Of a stretch of 5,645 nucleotides of DNA, positions 1 to 5,566 are shown piece after piece (the first letter of the stretch is position 1; the number at the start of each line of letters is the position of its first letter). The notes beneath the pieces were generated by a model. That model worked only from the letters and a program-made list of their open reading frames with translations. It did no database searches and had not been told where the DNA came from. The translations under genes were made by a program, and so were the position numbers. The stretch is from the NCBI GenBank assembly GCA_031255815.1, contig JAIRRU010000181.1, positions 1 through 5,645 on the forward strand, written 5' to 3'. Source of the DNA: Treponema sp. GTDB lineage: Bacteria; Spirochaetota; Spirochaetia; Treponematales; Breznakiellaceae.

Positions 1-209
1 CGGGCCGCCTGGACGCCGCCAGGGAGGCCCAGATGAAATTCGCCAGGCTCAGGGGGCAGTTCAGCCTGGGCACCTTCCCCGCGGTGGTCAAAGAGATCCT
101 GTCCATCCGGGGCTTCAACGCCGGAGCGGCCCGGCTGCCGGTAAAAGCCCTCACGCCGGAAAACCGGGAGATCCTCCGCCGGGTTATGCGGGAACTGGCC
201 CTGATCTAA
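1..209 (+). CDS. DHDPS/NAL-family aldolase-like protein, C-terminal fragment (5' end outside window)
   Basis: An open frame runs in from the left edge (first complete codon at position 3) and ends at TAA 207-209, giving 68 residues. The tail reads as a stretch with LGTFPAVVKEILSIRGF, then RLPVKALTPENREILRRV and a final helix ending ELALI. This matches the usual C-terminus of the dihydrodipicolinate synthase / N-acetylneuraminate lyase family: a helix containing an FPAVVK-type segment, a Leu-Arg-Gly turn, an R-x-P-x-x-x-L loop and a closing helix. The catalytic lysine and the Tyr of this family lie upstream and cannot be seen, so the actual substrate (lysine biosynthesis, sialic acid or another 2-keto acid aldol reaction) cannot be assigned. 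It is separated from rnz by 61 bases containing a likely promoter, so it is probably the end of a separate transcription unit. The family call rests only on this tail. Confidence 0.6.
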   Translation, partial: GRLDAAREAQMKFARLRGQFSLGTFPAVVKEILSIRGFNAGAARLPVKALTPENREILRRVMRELALI

Positions 210-214
210 GGGGC

Positions 215-245
215 CGGGATCCCCCCTTCGGCTGGAAAGATCCCG
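215..245. other. Short inverted repeat in the aldolase-rnz gap
   Basis: CGGGATC (215-221) is complementary to GATCCCG (239-245), giving a perfect 7-base stem with a 17-base loop. It lies just after the stop codon of the upstream gene and overlaps the candidate -35 box of rnz. No T-run follows, so it is a poor intrinsic terminator. It may be a weak RNA structure for the upstream transcript, or chance in GC-rich DNA. Confidence 0.25.
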
Positions 246-261
246 CCGGAATCGCTATACT
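233..261 (+). promoter_or_regulatory. Putative sigma-70-type promoter for the rnz-gld operon
   Basis: A TATACT hexamer (256-261, 5 of 6 to TATAAT) is preceded at exactly 17 bases by TGGAAA (233-238, 4 of 6 to TTGACA). Transcription would begin around 268-269, only two or three bases before the ATG at 271, which would make the rnz message leaderless or nearly so. This fits with the lack of a recognisable Shine-Dalgarno sequence just before that ATG. The -35 box is partly overlapped by the possible stem at 215-221/239-245. The promoter is inferred from sequence alone. Confidence 0.4.
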
Positions 262-270
262 GCCCGGGTA

Positions 271-1197
271 ATGAATCTTGAAGCTTTTGTTCTGGGCTGC
301 GGGGGCATGATGCCCCTGCCCAACCGGCATCTTACATCGGTTCTCCTGCGGCGAGAGGGGGAGCTTTTCCTGTTCGACTGCGGCGAGGGTACCCAGGTAT
401 CCCTCCGGCGGCTCAACCTGCGCTGGAAGAAAATTTCCGTCATTTTTGTAAGCCATACCCACGCGGATCATGTAACCGGCATACCCGGCCTCCTCATGCT
501 TTCCTCCCAGGTAGACCGGGACGATCCTCTCTACATTATCGGCCCTCCCCGGATCGCCGAGTACGTTGAGACAAGCCGCCGGGTGCTGGACATGTATATC
601 AACTACGAGATTGTGGTGCGGGAGATTGCCGAACCCGGCGTGGTGTACCAGGGGGAGGATTTCCGGGTGCGGGCCTTTCCCCTGCGGCACACCAAACCCT
701 GCTACGGCTATACCCTGGAGGAGGACGGGCGGCCCGGGGAGTTCCACCCCGAAAAGGCCGAAGCCCTGGGGATTCCCCGGGGCCCCCTCTGGTCCCGGCT
801 CCAGTCCGGGGAAAGCGTCAGGCTTGCCGACGGCCGGGAAGCGCGGCCCGCCGAAGTGCTGGGAAGCCCCCGTTCGGGACGGAAATTTTCCTTTGTTACC
901 GATACCCTCGCCTTCCGGGACATTTCCGGCGAGGTTGCCGGCTCGGATCTTTTTATCTGCGAGGGGATGTTCGAGAATGCCCTTCTGGAAACCGCCCGGG
1001 AGAAGAAGCACATGAGCGCCGGGGAAGCGGCCCGGATCGCCCTGGAAGCGAAGGTAAAAAAACTCGGCCTGATCCATTACAGCCCCCGCTACACCGAATA
1101 CGATCTCAAGCGGCTTTTGGAGGAGGCCCGGGGGATCTTTCCCCAAACCGTGCTGACCAGAGACCGTATGGTCTTTCCCATGGAGTATGAGGACTGA
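271..1197 (+). CDS. rnz: Ribonuclease Z (tRNA 3' processing endonuclease)
   Basis: A metallo-beta-lactamase-fold endonuclease of 308 aa, the length of a short-form RNase Z, which in the cytoplasm removes the 3' trailer from tRNA precursors. The N-terminal strand with LGCGG is followed by the zinc signature HTHADH (His62, His64, Asp66, His67). Further likely metal ligands are His140 in FPLRHT, Asp211 in FVTDT and His269 in LIHYSPRY. The substrate-binding arm is visible at about 149-185, with EDGRPGEFHP and GIPRGPL. The HST-like loop is His247 in KKHMSAGEAA. Two deviations from the common pattern are seen: the HEAT-type motif reads CEGMF (Cys230, Glu231), and the N-terminal PxKxRN-type loop is PLPNRH. 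ATG 271 is chosen although no Shine-Dalgarno is evident, because later ATGs (307, 310) would remove the conserved first strand. The stop overlaps the next start by one base (TGATG), indicating coupling to the ABC ATPase gene. Confidence 0.9.
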   Translation: MNLEAFVLGCGGMMPLPNRHLTSVLLRREGELFLFDCGEGTQVSLRRLNLRWKKISVIFVSHTHADHVTGIPGLLMLSSQVDRDDPLYIIGPPRIAEYVETSRRVLDMYINYEIVVREIAEPGVVYQGEDFRVRAFPLRHTKPCYGYTLEEDGRPGEFHPEKAEALGIPRGPLWSRLQSGESVRLADGREARPAEVLGSPRSGRKFSFVTDTLAFRDISGEVAGSDLFICEGMFENALLETAREKKHMSAGEAARIALEAKVKKLGLIHYSPRYTEYDLKRLLEEARGIFPQTVLTRDRMVFPMEYED

Positions 1198-2195
1198 TGA
1201 TAGAAGTCCGGAATCTTTCCAAGCACTACGGAAAAATCAAGGCGGTAGACCGGGTTTCCTTTTCCCTGGGGAAGGATCAGGTTCTCGGCTTCCTGGGCCC
1301 CAACGGCGCGGGGAAGACCACGGTGATGAAGATCCTCGCGGGTTTCCACTTCCCTTCCTCGGGAAGCGCCCTGGTGGACGGGATCTCCGCGGAAGACGAT
1401 CCGGTGGAGTTAAAAAAGCGCGTCGGCTACCTGCCGGAAAGCGTGGCCCTCTACGGGGAACTTACGGTGGACGAGTACCTCTCCTTTGCCGCCCGGGCAA
1501 GGCTTATCCCCCCCCTCCGGCGGAAGGAGGCCCTTAACGCGGCTCTTGAAGCCTGCGGCCTTTCCCGTTACCGTTCCCGGAAAATAGAAACCCTCTCCAA
1601 GGGCTTTCGGCAGCGTGCCGGCCTTGCCCAGGCGATTATCCACGATCCGCCGATCCTGATCCTGGACGAGCCCACCGGCGGCCTCGATCCCAACCAGATC
1701 ATCGAAATCCGATCCCTTATCAGGGAACTGGGAAAGCGGAAAACAGTTATCCTCTCCACCCACATCCTCCCGGAAGTGGAGGCGGTCTGTTCCCGGGTGC
1801 TGATCATCAATCAGGGGAGAATCGCCGCCCAGGGGCGGACGGAGGAGATTGCCGGGGCCATGAAGGGCGGCAATACCTGGGAGCTGGCGCTTAAAAAGCG
1901 GGACGCGCTTTCGGGGGAGGGCCCGGTAAGGGAGAAGCTCGGCCGCCTGGGGCTGGGCGCGGTTCCGGGCCCCGTGGAGGAACTTGGCGGCGGCGCCGTA
2001 AAACTGTCTTTTTTTATCCCCGGCGGAGAAGACGCGGGGGAAAGGATCTTCGACTGGGCTGTCGCGGAGGGCTTTAAGATCCTCATGATGAACCGGAAAC
2101 CTTTAAGCCTGGAAGATATCTTTGTTAAGCTTACCGCCGAAGAAGGCGCCCAAGAGGAGGGGCGGCCCGCGGCCGGAGGGGCCTTTCCGGAATGA
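1197..2195 (+). CDS. gldA: GldA-like ABC transporter ATP-binding protein
   Basis: A cytoplasmic ATPase subunit of an ABC-2 type transporter, 332 aa. Walker A is GPNGAGKTT (34-42); the Q-loop region is GYLPES (77-82), with Glu where Gln is usual; the signature is LSKGFRQR (133-140); Walker B is ILILDEPT (153-160); the D-loop is GGLDP; and the switch histidine is His189 in LSTHIL. The LSKG(F/Y)RQR signature and GYLPE are typical of the GldA gliding-associated ATPase group and related exporter ATPases. After about residue 225 comes a non-conserved C-terminal domain of the kind found after many ABC-2 ATPases, ending in a low-complexity Glu/Gly/Ala tail. All catalytic motifs are intact. ATG 1197 overlaps the rnz stop by one base, with GAGG at 1189-1192 as a weak ribosome site, and the gene ends in an ATGA overlap with the permease gene. 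The symbol is at family level; gliding function is not implied. Confidence 0.88.
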   Translation: MIEVRNLSKHYGKIKAVDRVSFSLGKDQVLGFLGPNGAGKTTVMKILAGFHFPSSGSALVDGISAEDDPVELKKRVGYLPESVALYGELTVDEYLSFAARARLIPPLRRKEALNAALEACGLSRYRSRKIETLSKGFRQRAGLAQAIIHDPPILILDEPTGGLDPNQIIEIRSLIRELGKRKTVILSTHILPEVEAVCSRVLIINQGRIAAQGRTEEIAGAMKGGNTWELALKKRDALSGEGPVREKLGRLGLGAVPGPVEELGGGAVKLSFFIPGGEDAGERIFDWAVAEGFKILMMNRKPLSLEDIFVKLTAEEGAQEEGRPAAGGAFPE

Positions 2196-2932
2196 ACGAA
2201 GCTGTCGGGCGCACGGCGGCCCTGATCCGTAAAGAGATCTACTCCTACGCCATTTCCCCCGCCTTTTACGGGGCCGCCCTGTTTTTTATCCTCTTTGTCA
2301 ATCTCTGGCTTTTCTATTTCCAGCGTTACTTTGTAATGGACGCCGCCACCCTGCGGCCCTGGTTCTCCGCCTTCCCCCTGGCCTTTGTTGTCGCCGTTCC
2401 CGCCCTTACCATGAAAAGCTGGGCGGAGGAACGGAAACTGGGAACCATGGAACTGCTTTTGACCATGCCCTTTTCCGAATGGAACCTGGCGCTGGGCAAG
2501 TTCTTCGCCTCCTTCGCCGCCCTGCTTGTCATCCTCCTCCTCAGCCTGCCCCTGCCCCTCTGCATCCTCCCCCGGGGGGAATTTGACGGCGGGGTCCTTG
2601 CCGCCGACTACACGGGCCTTCTCTTCCTGGGCGCTTCGGCCCTCTCCCTGGGGCTCTTCCTCTCCTCCCTTTTCCGGAGCCAGGCGGGGGCCTTCCTGGG
2701 GAGCGCGGGAATTCTCCTGGCGGCAATGCTGATAAACCGGCTCCCCATGAGCTTCAGCCTGCCCCAGCCGCTGGCGGATTTTATCAATTTTGTGTCCCTG
2801 TCCTTTCACTTCGAGGCTTTTTCCCGCGGGCTCATCGACAGCCGGGATCTGGCCTTCTTTACCCTGGCCAGCCTCCTGTTCCTCTACCTGAACACCCGGG
2901 TGTTGCTCTTTAGAAAGTGGAGCCGGGGATGA
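2192..2932 (+). CDS. gldF: GldF-like ABC-2 type transporter permease
   Basis: An integral inner-membrane subunit of 246 aa, the partner of the preceding ATPase. Six hydrophobic helices are visible at roughly residues 22-44, 56-74, 103-127, 138-162, 164-186 and 219-239. Between helices 2 and 3 lies the cytoplasmic segment with SWAEERKLGTMELLLTMP (about 76-93), the conserved EERKxGTxELLLTxP motif of ABC-2 permeases of the GldF/CcmB-like type, which is thought to contact the ATPase. The segment with LSFHFEAFSRGLIDSRDL (about 203-220), just before the last helix, is also typical of this family. The start ATG overlaps the ATPase stop (ATGA), with GGAGG at 2175-2179 about 12 bases upstream, and the end overlaps the next gene in the same way. 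One permease gene suggests a homodimer, though this is inference. The substrate is unknown. Confidence 0.85.
   Translation: MNEAVGRTAALIRKEIYSYAISPAFYGAALFFILFVNLWLFYFQRYFVMDAATLRPWFSAFPLAFVVAVPALTMKSWAEERKLGTMELLLTMPFSEWNLALGKFFASFAALLVILLLSLPLPLCILPRGEFDGGVLAADYTGLLFLGASALSLGLFLSSLFRSQAGAFLGSAGILLAAMLINRLPMSFSLPQPLADFINFVSLSFHFEAFSRGLIDSRDLAFFTLASLLFLYLNTRVLLFRKWSRG
2919..2922 (+). promoter_or_regulatory. Ribosome binding site that decides the GldG start
   Basis: GGAG lies six bases before ATG 2929, the correct spacing for that start. An in-frame GTG at 2917 would place this GGAG inside the gene and add four residues, so ATG 2929, in the ATGA overlap with the permease stop, is preferred. 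Confidence 0.5.
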
Positions 2933-4524
2933 GCAGGAAACAAGCCGCCGTTCTAAGCCTGCTCTCCCTGTTTATTATTTTTCTGGGCTTTCTGCTCAGC
3001 CGCCGCTTCTGGTTCCGCCTGGATCTGAGCCGCGGCAAGGCCCATACCCTTTCCGCTGTTTCCCGGAACCTCTACACGGAGATCCCCGAGCCGCTGACTA
3101 TCACCTACTATGTTTCCAAAAAATTGTCCGCGGCCCACCCCCTGCCGGGGGAGGTAGAGGATCTGCTGCAGGAATATGTCTCCTGGTCCCGGGGGAAGAT
3201 ACGGCTTATGGTGCGGGATCCCGCCGCAGCGGGTATGGAGGGGGAAATAGTATCGCTGGGGATAGAGCCCCGGCAGATGGAGGTAGTGGAACAGGACGAA
3301 GTCAGCATTGCCACGGTGTACTCGGGGATAAGCATCGAATACCTGGATCGGCTGGAACTGCTGCCCGCCGTATTCTCCCCGGATACCCTGGAGTACGAAA
3401 TCAGTTCCCGGATCCGTTCCCTGGTTCGGGGAACGGAGCGGCAGCTCGGCGTCCTTTCAGGAGACGCTTTCCGGGACTGGCCCGGCCAGTACCTCCTCCT
3501 GAGCCAGGCCCTTGCCCAAGCCGCTTACCGGGCGCGGCTCCTCAGCCCGGGGGAAGAGATCCCCGACACCCTGCCGCTTCTCCTGGTTCTCGGGGGGGCG
3601 GAGGATCTGGATGAATGGTCTCTGTACCGCATAGATCGGTATATCCGCCGGGGCGGCAGGGTTCTCTTTGCCCTGGAGGGGGTGTTTGTCGATTCGGAGG
3701 GCAGCTTCCAGGCCAGGATCATGCCGGATCGGGGCCTTATTGCCATGGTCTCCTTTTACGGGGCCACGGTAAAGCAGGAGCTTGCCCTTGACCGGGCGGC
3801 CCTTAGCCTGGAGTACCAGATCCAGGATCCGAACGGCGCCTTGCAGCTCAGGAGGCTCCGCTACCCCCACTGGATAGGGGCGCTGAGGGAAAACGCCAAT
3901 CCCGCTCACCCGCTTGGCGCCCGCTTCGGCGGCCTGGATCTTTTCTGGCCGGGGCATATCGAGCTTAACCCGCCGGAAGGGGTGTCGGCGGAGGCCCTCT
4001 TAACCACAAGCGCGGAGGGCTGGATACAGCGGGATCATTTTGTTACCAGTCCGGAGACGCCCTCTCTGATGGAGGATCCCGGCCCGCGGGGGAAAAAGAT
4101 ACTTGCCGCGGCCCTAACGGGGATCTTTCCCGGCTGGTTCCAGGGGCTTCCGAAACCCCGCCGGGAAGGCTCGGCGGAAGAGCTGCCCGATATGCCCGCG
4201 GAGGCGCTTCCCTCCCGGATACTGGTTGTGGCCGATACGGATCTGGCCACCGACCTTATATGGTACACCCAGTCGGAACGAAACCTGGACTTTATCCTCC
4301 AGGCCCTGGACTGGCTGGGAAACGACGATGATCTTTTGAGTATCCGGAACCGGAGCCTCCGGACAGGGCGGCTGGACAGGATAAGCGATCCGGCAAAACG
4401 GGCCGGGATGATGGATTTTGCCCGGTTTGTCAACATCCTGCTTGTCCCTCTGGGAATTGCCGCCGCGGGGATACTTGTCTGGTGGAAACGCCGGACTGCG
4501 GGGGAGCGTTCCGGTGGCCTATAA
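2929..4524 (+). CDS. gldG: GldG-family ABC transporter auxiliary protein, membrane anchored
   Basis: A 531-aa protein with one N-terminal membrane helix (about 7-24, preceded by MSRK) and one C-terminal helix (about 500-519, followed by KRR), leaving some 470 residues in between, predicted on the outer face of the inner membrane. The segment after helix 1, LDLSRGKAHTLSAVSRNL (31-48) and then PLTITYYVSK, is the hallmark start of GldG-type proteins. Further family features are YEISSRIRSL (156-165), GVLSG (174-178), a hydrophobic strand ending VLGG (about 215-223), RGGRVLFALEG (241-251), RILVVADTDLATD (430-442) and FILQALDWLGNDDDLL (455-470). The fold belongs with the ABC-transporter-associated GldG/IFT52-related group. 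No enzyme motif is seen. It probably pairs with the GldF-like permease as an accessory or substrate-contacting subunit. The last 11 bases overlap the next gene. The family is clear; the function outside gliding bacteria is unknown. Confidence 0.82.
   Translation: MSRKQAAVLSLLSLFIIFLGFLLSRRFWFRLDLSRGKAHTLSAVSRNLYTEIPEPLTITYYVSKKLSAAHPLPGEVEDLLQEYVSWSRGKIRLMVRDPAAAGMEGEIVSLGIEPRQMEVVEQDEVSIATVYSGISIEYLDRLELLPAVFSPDTLEYEISSRIRSLVRGTERQLGVLSGDAFRDWPGQYLLLSQALAQAAYRARLLSPGEEIPDTLPLLLVLGGAEDLDEWSLYRIDRYIRRGGRVLFALEGVFVDSEGSFQARIMPDRGLIAMVSFYGATVKQELALDRAALSLEYQIQDPNGALQLRRLRYPHWIGALRENANPAHPLGARFGGLDLFWPGHIELNPPEGVSAEALLTTSAEGWIQRDHFVTSPETPSLMEDPGPRGKKILAAALTGIFPGWFQGLPKPRREGSAEELPDMPAEALPSRILVVADTDLATDLIWYTQSERNLDFILQALDWLGNDDDLLSIRNRSLRTGRLDRISDPAKRAGMMDFARFVNILLVPLGIAAAGILVWWKRRTAGERSGGL
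4501..4506 (+). promoter_or_regulatory. Ribosome binding site supporting the GTG start of the DUF4340 gene
   Basis: GGGGAG lies seven bases before GTG 4514, inside the end of the GldG-like gene. An ATG at 4418 in the same frame would add 32 residues of unlikely sequence fully inside the upstream gene, while GTG 4514 gives a normal basic N-terminus followed directly by a membrane helix. Confidence 0.55.
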
Positions 4525-5470
4525 ACGGAAACTCCTCATCCTTTCCTCGCTGGCGGCCCTGCTGTCCCTGGTTTATATCCTCTCCCTGGTTTTCGATCCC
4601 CGGCGATCCCTTTCCCGCTCCGCCGCCTACGTCTGGCTGGAAAGCCGGCTTCTGGATCAGGCTGACCGTATCGTGATACAGAGCCCCGGCCTCAGGGTCG
4701 GGCTGCTGCGGAGGAACGGCGCCTGGCTGGTTTCCCTCGGGGGGGACGAGTATCCGGCGCGGCAGCTCCGGGTGGAGGATCTGCTGGCCGCCCTCAGCCG
4801 CCGGGCGGCCTATCCGCTACGGGCCCTGTCGGCTTCCTCCCACCAGCAGTTGGGGCTTGAGCAGGGAATCTCCCGGATCACCGTAATGGGCGGCGCGGGG
4901 CTCCCCCTCTTGGATCTGCTGATAGGCAAGGGAGGCGCCGCGGCCCGGGAAGTCTACCTGCGGAAGGCAAACAGCAACGAGGTGCGTTCCGGGGAGGATG
5001 TCTTTACCGCCTACACCGGCAGCGCCCTCAGTTCCTGGTACGATCTCAGGCTTTTCCCAAAGGGGCCTGATGCCGGGGATCTGCAGCGCCTTACCGTGTT
5101 CCCCCCGGCCGGGGGAGGGGAGGGGAGGGGATCCTACAGTTTTACCCGCTCGGGAAACGGCTGGAACCTTAGCGGTCTTGAGACAGCCGGGCTGGATAAG
5201 GGCAGAATCGACTCGTATATCCGGGGCGTACTTGCCGCCGAAGGGGAGGATTTTATCCCCCCTCAGGCCGCTCCCGCGCCTTTTCCCGAAGAAGCAAGGC
5301 TGGTTCTGGAACTGGGGAACGGGGCTGTCCTTACCCTGAAGCTGGGGCCGCTTGAAGAAGGGACAAAGCGGCGTCCCGCGGAGGTTTCAGGTTCCCCCTA
5401 CACTTATGCCCTGGCGGGCTGGACGGTGGAGCGCCTGTTCCGGGACGCCGGGTATTTTGAAGGCCGCTAG
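4514..5470 (+). CDS. DUF4340 domain-containing membrane-anchored protein
   Basis: 318 aa from a GTG start. A short basic N-terminus (AYKRK) and one hydrophobic helix (about 7-27) anchor it in the inner membrane, with the remainder predicted outside. Around residues 60-185 it shows the DUF4340 pattern: RNGAWLVSLGGDEYPARQLRVEDLLAAL, a QLGLEQGISRITV strand, LLIGKG, then YLRKANSNEV and a closing SWYDLRLF. A similar order recurs at about 207-315 (NGWNLSGLETAGLDKGRIDSYIRGVL, LVLELGNG, LKLGP, then WTVERLFRDAGYF), so the protein appears to be two related modules joined by a Gly-rich linker (199-206). DUF4340 proteins often sit next to GldG-type genes, and this one overlaps the GldG gene by 11 bases, so it is probably another accessory part of the transporter. 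No catalytic motif is visible and the biochemical function is not known. Confidence 0.8.
   Translation: MAYKRKLLILSSLAALLSLVYILSLVFDPRRSLSRSAAYVWLESRLLDQADRIVIQSPGLRVGLLRRNGAWLVSLGGDEYPARQLRVEDLLAALSRRAAYPLRALSASSHQQLGLEQGISRITVMGGAGLPLLDLLIGKGGAAAREVYLRKANSNEVRSGEDVFTAYTGSALSSWYDLRLFPKGPDAGDLQRLTVFPPAGGGEGRGSYSFTRSGNGWNLSGLETAGLDKGRIDSYIRGVLAAEGEDFIPPQAAPAPFPEEARLVLELGNGAVLTLKLGPLEEGTKRRPAEVSGSPYTYALAGWTVERLFRDAGYFEGR
5111..5130 (+). other. Intramolecular G-quadruplex motif / GGGGA short tandem repeat in a coding region
   Basis: The coding strand carries one run of five G and three runs of four G, each separated by a single A, directly after a C-rich stretch (5101-5110). Four G-tracts with one-base loops is the pattern that gives very stable parallel quadruplexes in DNA and RNA. 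It encodes the Gly/Glu/Arg linker between the two halves of the DUF4340 protein (residues 200-206). The C-rich stretch could instead pair with it as a hairpin. The 5-base repeat unit could in principle slip and shift the frame. Confidence 0.7.
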
Positions 5471-5474
5471 TAGG

Positions 5475-5534
5475 TTGCTTGGACGGTTAGTGTGGTTCGT
5501 GGCTATCCTTTCATCCGCACTATTAGCCAAGCAA
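5475..5534. repeat. Two-part imperfect inverted repeat between convergent genes (possible terminator or dispersed repeat)
   Basis: TTGCTTGG (5475-5482) is perfectly complementary to CCAAGCAA (5527-5534). Inside it TAGTGTGG (5488-5495) pairs with CCGCACTA (5515-5522) with one G-T pair. Small internal mismatches separate the two stems, and a 19-base loop closes the structure. It begins four bases after the DUF4340 stop codon and lies between two genes that converge, so a shared transcription end is plausible. No T-run directly follows the outer stem on either strand; the only one, TTTTT at 5554-5558, is 19 bases further on. The base composition looks less GC-rich than the flanking genes, which would also suit a small dispersed repeat. 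Confidence 0.4.
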
Positions 5535-5566
5535 GCTATGAGGCGCGGCGGCGGTTTTTCCGGCTG

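Noticed and set aside
215..245. Intrinsic terminator after the upstream aldolase-like gene
   Set aside because: There is a 7-base stem but no T-run and a long loop, so it is recorded only as a weak inverted repeat.
184..1146. Long reverse-strand open frame (about 320 codons) opposite rnz
   Set aside because: Rich in Gly, Pro and Gln with no recognisable domain. It is the antisense shadow of a strongly conserved RNase Z gene, as expected in GC-rich DNA.
1811..2809. Long reverse-strand open frame (about 332 codons) opposite the ATPase and permease genes
   Set aside because: It spans the junction of two clear forward genes and encodes low-complexity Gly/Gln/Glu/Lys- then Ser/Pro-rich sequence without a family pattern.
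2917..2928. GTG start for the GldG-like protein
   Set aside because: ATG 2929 lies in an ATGA overlap and has GGAG six bases upstream; the GTG would absorb that ribosome site.
4418..4513. Upstream ATG start for the DUF4340 protein
   Set aside because: It adds 32 residues translated from inside the GldG-like gene, while GTG 4514 has a well-spaced GGGGAG and gives a normal membrane-anchor N-terminus.
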